This document shows positions 40,100-50,940 of a stretch of 64,000 bases of DNA, piece after piece. Below the pieces are notes generated by a model. It was not told where the DNA came from. It worked only from the letters and a program-made list of their open reading frames with translations, and searched no databases. Where the stretch lies: assembly GCA_004764695.1 (NCBI GenBank), contig SMSO01000031.1, forward strand, positions 2,093,048 through 2,157,047. The letters run 5' to 3'. The translations under genes and the position numbers were made by a program. The first letter of the stretch is position 1. The number at the start of each line of letters is the position of its first letter. This DNA comes from Schizochytrium sp. TIO01. Lineage: Eukaryota > Sar > Bigyra > Thraustochytrida > Thraustochytriidae.

Positions 40100-43000
40100 C
40101 TATCCATAGAAAGAATCATCGTCCGCCTTGCCTCGAAGATTAAGATACTTGCCATTTCGGACATCTTGATAAGCCATAGAAATGGAAGGAGGTAAAGAAT
40201 CATCATCATCATCAAAGCCCCCGCCATTTCCTCCATTTACATCGTCCGCCAGGACATCGTGCTCTTCAGAAAAGAGACGCCAACCGCAAACGCTACAAGT
40301 TGCACCGTAAAGAGAATTGTTAATTTGTTGGCAGTTGGGGTTCTTGCAGCGCACCTGGGTTCCAAAAAATGTTGATTCAGCATATATAGAAGAATCATCG
40401 TCAAGGAAGACCTCATCGTCCTCATCTTGACCCAAGTCTTCGTCGATACGAGTGTCCATTCCATATTCATCAGAAGGATCCTTTGTCGCATGGAAAGTGA
40501 AAGTACCTTCCATGATACGATTGAATCGACTATCATTTGTTCGTTCTGGTATCTTGACAAGTTTTTCCAAAGTATCACGCCATAAATCCAGATCATCAAA
40601 CTTGTCAAAAGCCAAATTCAGGGTTCGTGATTCCTGAAGAGCATCGTGGTCCAATTTGCCACCGACAATGCGCAAGCGGTATCGACCGGGTTTTGTCCAG
40701 CCTAACATACTGAGGTGGCGCGAACTTGAATCGAAGTTTAGATTCTCCATCTCATATTGATCATGAGAGCACTCCACGCGAGGGCGAGGATTGAAATCTG
40801 GTGCATGGATACGGAAAATATCAAGTGCACTGTTCTTAGGGGCACCTCGCCTCTGCGCATAAATATTGACAGAACGCTTGCGCTGATCAAGGGCAACGTA
40901 ACGACGCTTCCAAGATGTACGTTTTCCAATACCAAGAACACAGGCAATGCCAGAAATTCCCTGTTCAGGAAGTACTGCATCCGAGTTTCGCGCAGAACTT
41001 GCCAGCATACCTGATGAAGGAGTTTCTGACGTAGCAAAACTTTTGTTTCGTTGGCTTCTATCTGCAACGCTTGAGGCTTGCTCTTGGGTTGTATAAGATC
41101 GAGAAAGGTTCTCGTCACGCCTTTCCTCAATAGTTTGAGATTCTGCTAAGGCTCGTTTAAAATTTTCCTCATCAAATAATGTTCCGGCCATGGAGCGTTT
41201 TCTAACTCGATCAAAGCGAGACGTGGAGCGACCTCCATTAATCAAATGGTCCGCTCGTTGGTCTATCATAGACCACTTTGATCCACCTGTCGATGACGTA
41301 ATTGGAGATGACTCAGAGAGCTTTGAGGCAGCCCGAGACATTCGATTTGAGACTGCTGAGGATGAAGATAACGACTTGGAGCTAGTTGTAGACTTATCTC
41401 CGGCGTGCCCATCCTCTTCGTCCTCATTTTCATTGTATCTTCCACAATCCTCTTGAAGTACCTTATTGTCTTCATTGATCTCTTCTAAGTTCTCTGGCCG
41501 TGTCGATCGTCTCAGAGAGAAGGACATTTTCCGCGGCAACTCAGATTTTTTAGATTTTTGTGATGCTTTACTTGTGTTGCTGGATGTACTTGTATGCTTC
41601 TTTAAAATACCCAAGCTAGACACAGAGAGAACTCTGTGGCCAGTGGAAGTTCCGTTCTCCGCCTCTTGAGAGTCTTCCTCTGAATCTGGCTGATAACTCT
41701 CTTCTGCAGAAAAAAATTCGTCGGCTTCAGCAGCAGCGGCAGCTTCAAGTTGTGCTTCGCGCTCTATTTGTTCGAGCTCTGAAATCATTTCTAGAACACG
41801 CGCGCGACTTTTTGCACCTCGATAGAACTTTTGTCCCATGATTGCGCCCTGACGTAAACGTTGGTAGCGCCGGCGCTGCACAAAGCCTCTTAAATTTCGC
41901 TGCATCATTATCACAGCACTCTCCTTTTCTTCCCAACGAAGCATTCGTACTTTGAAGGTCGAGTAAAACGAAACAGCAGCAAGAAGAATATGCCAGCGCT
42001 GCATAATAATGTTATGGCGCACCTCGGTCATCCAAGAAAGATATGATTCGTCATGGTAGAGACCATGTTCTGCCCAATCTTCAACGCGACGTACGGCCTC
42101 CTCCAGTTGACCTACTTGATCATTTTGAAAAAATACTAGCGTGCGCCCCTGGCGAAATGATGTTGATGGTATTCCAAAGGAGCGCAATAGGATCGGTACA
42201 ATGCGCTGGGGTTTACCAAGGGCGTGCAAAGAGCAAACATCACCGAGCTCGCCTTGGATAGCTGGCTCAAACATGGCCATTAGCTCTTCATATGAAAGTC
42301 TCATGGGCATTCCATCGCGAAGCGTAAGTGCAGCAGGTGTAATACCAAGGCTACGAAGCTGCGCGACCACGTAACGTCTGTCGAACCATTCAAAGGGCGC
42401 AGATGAACCATCAACAAACGCGTCATCATCGGCTTCCGCAGGACCGGCAATGGAAGATTTTTTCCTGGTCATACCAAGTCGTAGACCTGTAGAAGAGCGA
42501 CGGCGGACTTCTGAGACCCCATCACGTCGCATAATTGGATTTGGTTTGATGCAGCGTACATATGAGCAGCTTGTTGCCTCCAGGGCTGCAATAAGTTCGT
42601 CCATCTGCAGTGCAAATTTCCTAGATACAGAAACGTGTTTACTTCTTCCATTGCCACCGTGCTTGAGATCAGCAGATCGTTTTGTTCGAATCGCGTCAAC
42701 CAGGATTGAGTTATCTACACGCTGGAGAACGCGAAGGGAATCTTCAGGTAGGGAGTCGTCATTTTTTTCAAGAAAGTTCCCTACGGTGTAAGTGACATGT
42801 CCAGTCGTGTGGGCAATGATAAACTGTTCGGAGCGCTTACTTGGGTGAGGCATACGTAAAGCCCGAGAGGCTCCGAGTTGTTGCTGAATACGCCTATTGA
42901 GACCTAAGTCGCTTCCATTGAGGCGGTGAGCTTCCTCGTCAATTAGTTCAAGAATTTCCTCCACTGCTTCAGCTGGAGTGATCGTATCAAGACCAGCAGA

Positions 43001-44839
43001 GCCACCGGCTCCGCCTGCTTGTCGCTTCAAAGAATTGGAGACAAATGTAGACCTGATTCCTTGCGAGAGACCCTCCCGAAGATAAAGTTCTGCTTCAGAT
43101 TGCAGCACGTGTGTATTAAATGATGCTTGCATACGTTCATTGGCAAAGTTTATCAATAGTTGTTCAAGGTCATTTCGCTCGAAAGATTCGAAACCAAATA
43201 TATCGAGCACGCCAAAGAATGGTGAGACGCTGCGTGCAATACCTTCATTGCTATCCTTGTCCTGGATGCTGTCATTAATGCGATTGCATATCCAGTCGAA
43301 AAGCCGAACGTACACATCTTTGGCTAGACCATCTCGCCCTTTGCGGGCCTGTTCAATTGTGAGAGGTACCTTCGTAGTTTCCCGCCCCACGCTGATTGTC
43401 CGCTCACAAAGCAGATTAATAGCCTGTTGAGGGTCGTTAAAGCCCCAGAGTCGCAAAAATGCGTCAAATGAAGGGTGCGAGGTGTCTAACTTTGCTCTTT
43501 CGCCCTGATACCCTGTCGAGTCAGCATAAAACTCAAGATTTCCAAGGTGCAGGATACCAGCTAAAATATCAAAGATAAAGGACTGCTCGTCGTCGAAAAT
43601 ACTCATATTTGCAAACGCGTCCTTGACTTCAACGAGAATCTCAGCATCGAAAGGTCGCACAACACCTGGAGAAAGATAGGAAAACTCGTTGCTCTCAGAG
43701 AAGCTCAGGCGTTCGATTTCATCTGAGGTCGCACCAGCCACAAGCGCATACATAATGTGAAAGGTCCTTTCACCTTGCTCGTGGCTTGTGACACGAGAGC
43801 GTTCAAGTAAATACGTTTCTAGAGTAGCGCCATTAACAAAACAGTTTTGATCAAAATGAAGTTTGAAGAATTTTCCAAAGCGAGAGGAATGATCGTTGCG
43901 CAAGGTTGATGCATTTCCGAAGGCTTCGAGGATTGGTCCTGTATGCAGAAGGCGCTCATCAAGAGGGACTGTATCGGCATGTGCCAGAGATTTATTTGTG
44001 GAGGCTTCACTCTTAATTGGCGAGAAGCAGCGGTGAATAACATGCTCGAAAACCATTTTGGCAGTAACTGTCTTTCCAGCACCACTTTCGCCACTAATAA
44101 TAACAGATTGTGATTGTGGCAAACCCTGTCGCTGGCGGAATTCAAGCTGCTGCACCATCCGCTCTGCAAGAACGTAAGGGTGAGGAACTTGTGGCATATG
44201 TGAAGATCCAGCGCTAACGCGCTCAGGGTTAGGGATAAACTTGAGTGGATTGATGGCGACCAGGACAGGCCCCAAGAACGTATAAGGTATGTCTAAGCTA
44301 GCGCGTTTCTGCAAAACTGCGAGAATCGTCGCTTCATTAATGTAAGTCAGTCTGGTGAGATCTTCGACTTGTTTTGGATCTTCCGGGCAGCTGGCAAAGA
44401 TCTGCTTACGGGGCACTGTTTTCACATCGCCGGTCTCGAGGAGCTTGACTTCATACTTGCCCTGAGTCATGTTGACAATCTCTGCAAGGTCATAGACTCT
44501 TGTGGGCGACTTGGAGACCCAAACAACCGGTGGTCGGGTGTTATTGCCTTGCTGACTTCCTCTACCTCCACTCGTTCCAGCTCGGCCCAGTGTCAAGCTC
44601 GACCAGAATGCCCTTCTCCTTGAACTCGTCGGGCTGCTCCTTTCCAAAGTAGCACTCCCGTCTGAGTAGTCTCTTCGATGCTGTCTGTGAGGGGACTGTG
44701 TCCTCCCGGATTTGGAGCTCATAGTCCCTCGACTTCGTCGCCTCAGGGACTTCCTGTTCTGCTCAGAGCTTTTCCCACCCGGGTAGTACATGAAAGTGTT
44801 TTGATTGTTGTTATTTCCATTCGCAGTCTTGCTGCTCAT
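40100..44839 (-). CDS. Myosin heavy chain with PH-like domain and zinc ribbon
   Basis: A 1579-residue uninterrupted frame from ATG. After a Ser/Arg-rich N-terminus, an SH3-like segment (about 105-150) leads to a full motor: P-loop GESGAGKT (250-257), switch I NASTLRNDHSSRFGKF, switch II DIFGFESF (about 546-553) and SYVRCIKPN (about 765). The TEDS-rule position, 16 residues before RDGLAK, is Glu or Thr, compatible with an active motor. IQ motifs follow at about 970-1015 (MMQRNLRGFVQRRRYQ), for calmodulin-type light chains. The tail has a Ser-rich linker, a PH-like domain at about 1290-1435 (KRTSWKRRYVAL, then LDLWRDTLEKLV), then CKNPNCQQ and CSVCG, a zinc ribbon at about 1496-1520. It is a membrane-binding unconventional myosin; its class is not assigned. 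Confidence 0.92.
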   Translation of the reverse strand: MSSKTANGNNNNQNTFMYYPGGKSSEQNRKSLRRRSRGTMSSKSGRTQSPHRQHRRDYSDGSATLERSSPTSSRRRAFWSSLTLGRAGTSGGRGSQQGNNTRPPVVWVSKSPTRVYDLAEIVNMTQGKYEVKLLETGDVKTVPRKQIFASCPEDPKQVEDLTRLTYINEATILAVLQKRASLDIPYTFLGPVLVAINPLKFIPNPERVSAGSSHMPQVPHPYVLAERMVQQLEFRQRQGLPQSQSVIISGESGAGKTVTAKMVFEHVIHRCFSPIKSEASTNKSLAHADTVPLDERLLHTGPILEAFGNASTLRNDHSSRFGKFFKLHFDQNCFVNGATLETYLLERSRVTSHEQGERTFHIMYALVAGATSDEIERLSFSESNEFSYLSPGVVRPFDAEILVEVKDAFANMSIFDDEQSFIFDILAGILHLGNLEFYADSTGYQGERAKLDTSHPSFDAFLRLWGFNDPQQAINLLCERTISVGRETTKVPLTIEQARKGRDGLAKDVYVRLFDWICNRINDSIQDKDSNEGIARSVSPFFGVLDIFGFESFERNDLEQLLINFANERMQASFNTHVLQSEAELYLREGLSQGIRSTFVSNSLKRQAGGAGGSAGLDTITPAEAVEEILELIDEEAHRLNGSDLGLNRRIQQQLGASRALRMPHPSKRSEQFIIAHTTGHVTYTVGNFLEKNDDSLPEDSLRVLQRVDNSILVDAIRTKRSADLKHGGNGRSKHVSVSRKFALQMDELIAALEATSCSYVRCIKPNPIMRRDGVSEVRRRSSTGLRLGMTRKKSSIAGPAEADDDAFVDGSSAPFEWFDRRYVVAQLRSLGITPAALTLRDGMPMRLSYEELMAMFEPAIQGELGDVCSLHALGKPQRIVPILLRSFGIPSTSFRQGRTLVFFQNDQVGQLEEAVRRVEDWAEHGLYHDESYLSWMTEVRHNIIMQRWHILLAAVSFYSTFKVRMLRWEEKESAVIMMQRNLRGFVQRRRYQRLRQGAIMGQKFYRGAKSRARVLEMISELEQIEREAQLEAAAAAEADEFFSAEESYQPDSEEDSQEAENGTSTGHRVLSVSSLGILKKHTSTSSNTSKASQKSKKSELPRKMSFSLRRSTRPENLEEINEDNKVLQEDCGRYNENEDEEDGHAGDKSTTSSKSLSSSSAVSNRMSRAASKLSESSPITSSTGGSKWSMIDQRADHLINGGRSTSRFDRVRKRSMAGTLFDEENFKRALAESQTIEERRDENLSRSYTTQEQASSVADRSQRNKSFATSETPSSGMLASSARNSDAVLPEQGISGIACVLGIGKRTSWKRRYVALDQRKRSVNIYAQRRGAPKNSALDIFRIHAPDFNPRPRVECSHDQYEMENLNFDSSSRHLSMLGWTKPGRYRLRIVGGKLDHDALQESRTLNLAFDKFDDLDLWRDTLEKLVKIPERTNDSRFNRIMEGTFTFHATKDPSDEYGMDTRIDEDLGQDEDDEVFLDDDSSIYAESTFFGTQVRCKNPNCQQINNSLYGATCSVCGWRLFSEEHDVLADDVNGGNGGGFDDDDDSLPPSISMAYQDVRNGKYLNLRGKADDDSFYG

Positions 44840-45823
44840 GAGGCTGAATGATTAATCTAACTATTCGCGCCCCAGAAACAATGCCTCTTGCCCAGCACTG
44901 CCACGATCTCCAAGACTTATCAGCCGGGTCGACGCCACCTAGCTTTACAAGAGGCTTCCACAGCCCTGTTCGCTTGCAAGACGGATCTTGAGCACCCGCT
45001 GCGGCTGCTTTTGCTGCTTCCTTGCAACTAGCTTGTTTACCTGGCCTTTCCGACTCCCAATTCGGACTTGCCGAAGCCAATTCCACTTACGCTGAGCAAC
45101 TGGTGTCTCTCCAGTGCCTCTAAGCCAAGCGCTAGCGATGAATGTATACCAATGGGTATATTATCAATCTCTGCGCTCACGCGCTCCAGCTCGCCTGTCT
45201 TACGCACGTCGAGCAAGTTTAAAAAGAATTATTATCTCCTTGTTATTTTAATTATTCTTAATTAAAAATTGATGAATTAATGAATTAAGTGTACCCATGT
45301 TTGTGTTTTTATTATATTTTTAACTTTCTCATGACTAAGCTCAGCTATTGGGTACCTCTACGATTGCCCTTTGTTTACTATCGCCTCCATTTTCTTTTTA
45401 GTTGAGAAAGAGTGAGGAGGTATAAACGAAGAACCCATTAGTACAACTAAATGATTTCAAAGGAAGAAAATGAAAAAAATACCAACACGAAATCGACAAG
45501 CGAGGCGAGATGAGACCAAGCGATGATCTGAAGACAGAAGGCCGAGCGATATCTAAAGACTTGCAGGTCCTCAGACATGCAGACAGACCGAAACGAGGAC
45601 GATAGCAGGACGAGGCAGCGACCGTCCATGTTTCCCAACGATGAGCGAGTGATTGGAGTTGAAAGAATGAAAGAGAATCGTCACACTTATTAGACAGCAC
45701 GTGCACGCGTAAATAGTCTTACACTGCCTTAGTTGGATTTCCTTTTGAAAGAATATAAGTTTCGACTTTAGGAAGCAAACAAAGCAGCTTTCTTGACTTC
45801 TAAATCAGTCAGAGTCCTAAAGT
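44840..45823. other. Intergenic region
   Basis: 5' flank of the myosin gene and AT-rich sequence. No supported gene. Confidence 0.45.
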
Positions 45824-46048
45824 TCATCGTTGGCGGCGCCAATCATGCTCTTCGAAGATACCAGTGATTAAAACGCATGATCGGTGCGCAAGTATCTCTG
45901 GTTTCATACTTTCTTTCGTAGCATATTTTCCGTTTAATGCTGCTTTTTGTCTTCTGATTTGCTCCATCATAACACTGGCAAAAGTAGGTGGCGCCAGGAG
46001 CACAGGTAAGCCAAGAACAGTGTTTCGTAGATACCTATTATTCGTCAT
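45824..46048 (-). CDS. Possible small hydrophobic protein
   Basis: A 74-codon frame from ATG at 46048. The product starts MTNNRYLRN, then has one hydrophobic, Pro-containing segment (TVLGLPVLLAPPTFASVMM) and a basic helix EQIRRQKAALNGKY. A TATATAAAAC box on the same strand at 46130-46140 lies about 83 bases upstream. The hydrophobic segment followed by a charged helix vaguely recalls sideroflexin C-terminal helices, but no other part of that protein is nearby. It could be a small inner-membrane protein, an exon of a larger gene, or chance. Confidence 0.35.
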   Translation of the reverse strand: MTNNRYLRNTVLGLPVLLAPPTFASVMMEQIRRQKAALNGKYATKESMKPEILAHRSCVLITGIFEEHDWRRQR

Positions 46049-48363
46049 TGCTATCTCTTCTTTTGCTTCTTTCCTCTTCCTTTTCTGAAACAATTCAAGT
46101 CTTTGTTTGTCTTTGTTCTGTTCTGCTCTGTTTTATATATTCTTCATAAAGCCTCAGGCTGTTCTTTTACTCTCGAGACTTGAAATAGTCTGGGCGAAAT
46201 GGATATAGTCTGGTGATTCGCTGCCTAATTCTCTCGCTTCGGTCTCTTGCATGCCACAAGCATTGCAGCCTCTTGGCGCGTTGGTCTCCTTGCTTGACGA
46301 TGCTCGAGAGAGCATATTTTCTGAGCAGCGCTTACACCGGCACTGGATTGTTTCTCGACTGGATTTAATAAATTATAATGAAAACAAGCAGTAACATGGT
46401 GAAAGTGAAGTAAATGAACTAAACCTCTTTGCCAACTTGGGAAACCATACCTCAGTTTAACATGTTTTATTTGTTAGTCATTCGGTCCTTGGAAGTTCAT
46501 AAACTCCACACGTACTTACTACTATAATTGTACTAATACTCTTGGTCTTTCTTCAGAAATGCAGAAACTCCTCAAGTTTTTTTGTTTTTGTTTTTTTAAT
46601 TTCTTGAAAGTTATTATTATTTTATTCAGTATTTAGTTTTTTGTGCTTTTTTCTTTTTTCTTTTTTTTTTCTTTGTAAGTCGCTCGTCCTCGTCGGGCTA
46701 CTTCGTTCGCCCTGAAAGCTCCAGAGACTGACGTCGAACTTGCGGCAAAATGCGCAGCGTCCTGCAGACAATGTGGTTGATACATATAGCTTGACGTTGA
46801 AGCGTCCGCGCTCGTCTTTGGATAATTTACTTTGATCACCGCAGAAGAAAAATTGTGCATCGTCAGTGCAGATTTTAGCCGGGACATATCCGCAGGTGGC
46901 CACGGGACAGCCAAAATCTGAGAAAGAAACCATGAAACCCGAGCTTCATTTAAAGGGGAAAACATTACAAGTACGGTCAGATAACCAGGCTGAAGAATTC
47001 AATTCGCTTGACGCCCAATTATGGGTAGCTTAAACCCTTTGCCGGCAAGTTCTGTGCGCCCCAAGCCCTAAAGTGGTACATGCAATATCAATTCTAAAAT
47101 AGAACTCACTATGACATCCTGGATTACTCTGCTTAAACGTGCACACAGCTTTGCACCACAAATCTCAAATGTTAGTGTTTTGCACCATGTTGCAGTGCGT
47201 GATCTTTCATCAAACCAGGTGGAAGATGGTCCTAGAGCGCCCGAAAGTCACCTTTTTCTAAAGTCGCTTGAAAACTGCCTGGAATTTTAGGAGGTATCTA
47301 GGTAAGTCTTTCTCATGAAAGTGAACGCGCCGCCTTGGATCAAAGAAATTGAAATCGACACGTGCGTAGGCACAAAGGTGTGCGATAACACGAACCGAGG
47401 AGCCCTAGTGGCGGGGAAGCCGTCATTAGCATAGGTTATCTATAGTTGTCAACGAACTTCGACGTTAAAAATTGAGGAGGACATGGCACAACTCTATATA
47501 TTCTGATGTTTAATAGCTCCATGAGAGACTCTCAGGCAGCTTTGAAACGCTCTACAAGAGTTCACTGTTGGAGAAACATAGCAAAGAGTGCTAAAAACTA
47601 TGAAAATTTTGGATTGCCCGTTTTAACTGTTGTTTCTTGGAATCCAAAGACTCTCAACATCTCAACAACCAGAGGGGAATGTATTCTTCGAGGAGGTTCT
47701 AACGCCTTCAGGATCTACTGCACCATCTAGGATAGTTTGAAATTACATAAAGGTTTGTCTACAGCCCGTTTATCTTCCTAGCACGTGAACGACGCGCAGG
47801 AAAGAACATCACCCTCAAGAGTGCGAAGCAGGATTACTAGAGCCTGCGTAGTAACTCTCATGGTGGTTTAAAGCATTAACATTCCTGGCCATTATCGCGA
47901 CTCAGACTTCCCTCCAATTACCAGAAAAGCTAAGAAAACAGATGGGTGTGCGTGTGTGCTTTCATGAATGCTTGTCAGGAAGTTCTTCGCTTCGCATTTA
48001 CTTTGCTCTGGAAGTTGCCTCACTCGGGCTGTCGATCACAGCGTCGGGAGGGCTTTGTGATGCTTCTTCTGTATTGCTCTCGATGGTCCAGATGGCAAGC
48101 AGGGTCATAATGCTGTTGTCTGTTCACTCGCGCAATTACTCGGAACCTCTCTGTAGCATGTGGACGGTCTCAAGCAAGTAAAAGGGTCAATAGTAGCAGC
48201 TGGCAAGTGGGAAACTCAAGCAAGAAAATCATAGATTGGAGTGAGAGTACCGTTCTGCTCTCCCTACCGCCGTCTTGATCATAATATGCTTTGGAAATGA
48301 TATATATATTTAAATTAACTGCGTACAGGAAATAATGAAATCAACACAAAATTTCGAAGAGAC
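46049..48363. other. Intergenic region
   Basis: Contains a Cys-bearing 103-codon ATG frame on the minus strand (46622-46933; CPVATC, CRKF region), which runs into a low-complexity Lys tail and is probably not a gene. A 74-codon plus-strand ATG frame at 47506-47730 and a 79-codon one at 47942-48181 show no motif. TATATATATTTAAATT at 48301-48316 lies about 50 bases upstream of the next gene. Confidence 0.4.
46130..46140 (-). promoter_or_regulatory. TATA box upstream of the small ORF
   Basis: ATATATAAAAC on the minus strand, about 83 bases before the ATG at 46048. Confidence 0.35.
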
Positions 48364-49189
48364 ATGAGCTTGAACGAAGGGGAAACCTTTGAGCAAGGAA
48401 GAGAGGACGCACGGGTGCAGAACGCGGTACAACTGGTTGGAGGCAATCTCTTTTGGTCAGGTTCATCCAGGGATATAGAGTAGCCCTTGGCGGCTCTGGC
48501 TCAAATGTTGGCGAAGATGTTTCAATAACACATACATCAACATCTCAGAGATGCGGGGATGACATCGGTCCGTACAGTAGCGCGAATCGCATTCCAGACC
48601 CAAAAATAATTATTGAAATGCGTAATGCCGCTATTGGCCAGATTTCTAAATTTAAGGAATCAATACAGCAGATAAAATGTCATTTTAGAGACAAACAATC
48701 GCTTTTTTTAAAAAAATGTTTAAACAAGAATCGTGAGCATGATCAAGAGCAGTACAGACGTAACTTGAGCATCCTAGCCCTCACTCAGGAATTCAAGTTC
48801 TGCAGCAGAAGATCAATTCTTATAAACGTACGAAAGATTCCTTGAAAATGGAGACACGAAATTGTGAGTTCATGTACAAACGTTAAGTGGAGAACCCAGA
48901 TCTGTATGAGAAGGGTAAGCTTAATGGAGACGAAGCATCTACGTTGTCTGCACTCGCAGCCTTTGATAAATGGATTCTCTGCTCGAAAAATGAGGACACG
49001 GATTTCCTAATCTTTGCGACCAAAGTATTTGGAAACTTTATTCCAGAAATGAAAGATTATAAGAAGATTTGGTTGTCGCGTACCGTATATCCGCTAATGT
49101 TCGCCTTCTCAGCAGCCTGCAAAATGCATTGGTTCGTCGCATGTGAAGCAATCAAGAAAAGGCCTGATCGTCTTGATAAACTTACCTAA
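48364..49189 (+). CDS. Unrecognised gene with very short introns, or fresh pseudogene
   Basis: Three consecutive coding-like stretches lie in different frames. An ATG at 48364 opens MSLNEGETFEQGRED. The next stretch, in another frame, is a helix with EMRNAAIGQISKFKESIQQI. The third changes frame again (IQVLQQKINSYKRTKDSLK), and the last, after a TAA, reads STLSALAAFDKWILCSK to a TAA at 49187. Removing GT-AG segments at 48427-48470 (44 bases), 48760-48788 (29) and 48864-48899 (36, donor GTGAGT, acceptor AACCCAG) gives one 238-residue frame. The middle is coiled coil; the C-terminal 90 residues are more hydrophobic and have three cysteines. A TATA-like run is at 48301. The alternative is a decayed gene with two frameshifts and a stop. 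The family is not recognised. Confidence 0.45.
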
Positions 49190-49884
49190 ATAAAAATAAA
49201 TTTAGTGAGCATTTCAATTCTGTAAAACTAGCAGCCCAAAATTTGCAACCTGCGCCTCACATCTTCATACTGGCATAATTACGGTTAGGCATATCGATAT
49301 ACTGTCAGCAATCGAGGTGCGTTAAGACGCCAATTGTACACGACAAGATACTCAGCTTAAGCAAAGGTGGGCTGACATGAGAGGAGAAGTCTCGCCCGGG
49401 TTGCGTCGTTTCAAATCAATGATAATTGGGTATAAGACATTCTTTTAAGGTTCGCATACCATAGAACCTAGTTTGAAATGAGAGCGATCGTTTTAAATCA
49501 TTGGTAAGCGAAGCTTTTTCGGCATTTCATGCGGATTCCTTACATTCGACTAAATATTGACCTACACGAGTTTGATTCCTATCCTTTCAATATTTTTGTG
49601 TTAAGGTGAACCAATTTCACTAGGTCAAGGTTATTGATAACAAGCCCTGAAAACAAGTTATTTGATTCGCCAGACTATAATACTGTTGTTAAACAACGTT
49701 TGCTTCTGTTTGTTTTTTAATCTTCATCAAAACAAGTACAATTTCATCTGTCCTTCCAACAAATAAGAAACAACTCAAACAAAAAAGTTATATAGATATA
49801 AAAACAGCTAAATAATTCAGGCGCATGAAAGTTGAGAGAGTTTGACAGGGTAGGATAGTACAGAAGCAGGATACGACGGGGAAG
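49190..49884. other. Convergent intergenic region
   Basis: AT-rich 3' flanks of the 48.4 kb gene and the CCDC47-like gene. No further feature is seen. Confidence 0.5.
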
Positions 49885-50940
49885 TTAATGTGACGTCTTG
49901 GCAGTAGAAGTAGTAGTAGCAGCAGTAGAAATTGTAAAGGGTCTTTTCTTGCGAACTTGAAGAGCAGCATCGCGGGTTTCGGGTGCTAAAGAAGCAGTGG
50001 CGGCGAGATCAACAAACTGAAAGATGAGAGAAAGCAAACTACATCGGTGTTCAGCTATTTTAGGGAGGCGAAAGCGAAATCGAAGCGCCTCACGATGCAC
50101 CTGATTTGGCCCGAAACATGACATTGTATTTTGATCACTCACATGAATGAGCTCTATATAGTCTTGCAGCACCTGCAAAGCTTTGACAATATTTGGCGAT
50201 AAGAAATGTGCAACCAGTTCGCTACAATCAGTATGGCAAAGGAGCCCATTCGGCAAAAGCTCTAGAGGAACAGGGCGAGTCAACATAGCAACATCATGCA
50301 TGGTGTCCCTTACGAATGCTAGATCCTTGCGGCGTAGAATACAGAATACAAATGGCTCCATTGTGGCAGGCACAAGAGGCACGTCAACAAAGATCACATC
50401 TTTCCATTCAGAAAAGAATCCGTACAAAAGTGAGAGACAGTCTTGACGTGGCCGCAGGTCCAAGTCTATAAGGCAGCACATACAGTTTCTTCGGCCACTA
50501 GCATATAAACGGAAGCATCGATAACTTTCCACCTGGAGAACAGCGGATTTGAAAGGCCGAGCGATGTCCTTTGCATTGAGCTCATCAGTGGTTCGTAGAG
50601 GGATACCTACACAGTGAAACTCATGCTGAAGTACTGGCCAGACGTCATTAACCCATCTCGTGGCAATCGAACGATTTCGGTAAGAGCCGAACATAAACAC
50701 AAGGACATATAAGAGAAAGAGCCCAACAAATGGCATGTTTAAGACTTCAATTATAATTGCAGTCACTGTTGTCGACGGGTCTTCTCGTGGCAATACACCC
50801 CATGATATCCAACCGCCTGTTCCATGTTGATGAACATTGCTTTCACATGTGTCTTGCTGCACTGCTGCCGAAGCCATATGCAGTTCGGCAGCACAGCCCT
50901 TTGTCATGACTTCAAATGTCACCATGAAGATTAAATACAT
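49885..50940 (-). CDS. CCDC47-like ER membrane protein (PAT complex subunit)
   Basis: A 351-residue protein from ATG at 50940. It starts with a signal-peptide-like segment (MYLIFMVTFEVMTKGCAA), then a short luminal part, then one membrane segment (NMPFVGLFLLYVLVFMFGSY). The cytosolic domain follows the CCDC47/DUF1682 order: RSIATRWVNDVWPVLQHEF, RCFRLYASGRRNCMCCLIDL, LPNGLLCHTDCSELVAHFLS, YIELIHVSDQ and REALRFRFRLP. CCDC47 partners Asterix in the PAT complex, which helps multi-pass membrane proteins fold at the ER translocon. Compared with animal CCDC47, the long acidic luminal region and the Lys-rich C-terminal coiled coil are missing. The same frame is open 100 codons further upstream to TTG, but that part is basic and low-complexity and probably 5' leader. 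Confidence 0.85.
   Translation of the reverse strand: MYLIFMVTFEVMTKGCAAELHMASAAVQQDTCESNVHQHGTGGWISWGVLPREDPSTTVTAIIIEVLNMPFVGLFLLYVLVFMFGSYRNRSIATRWVNDVWPVLQHEFHCVGIPLRTTDELNAKDIARPFKSAVLQVESYRCFRLYASGRRNCMCCLIDLDLRPRQDCLSLLYGFFSEWKDVIFVDVPLVPATMEPFVFCILRRKDLAFVRDTMHDVAMLTRPVPLELLPNGLLCHTDCSELVAHFLSPNIVKALQVLQDYIELIHVSDQNTMSCFGPNQVHREALRFRFRLPKIAEHRCSLLSLIFQFVDLAATASLAPETRDAALQVRKKRPFTISTAATTTSTAKTSH

Noticed and set aside
46622-46933. Cys-bearing 103-codon minus-strand frame
   Set aside because: It ends in a Lys run translated from an A-rich tract, has no clear zinc-finger spacing, and shows a competing open frame over the same bases.
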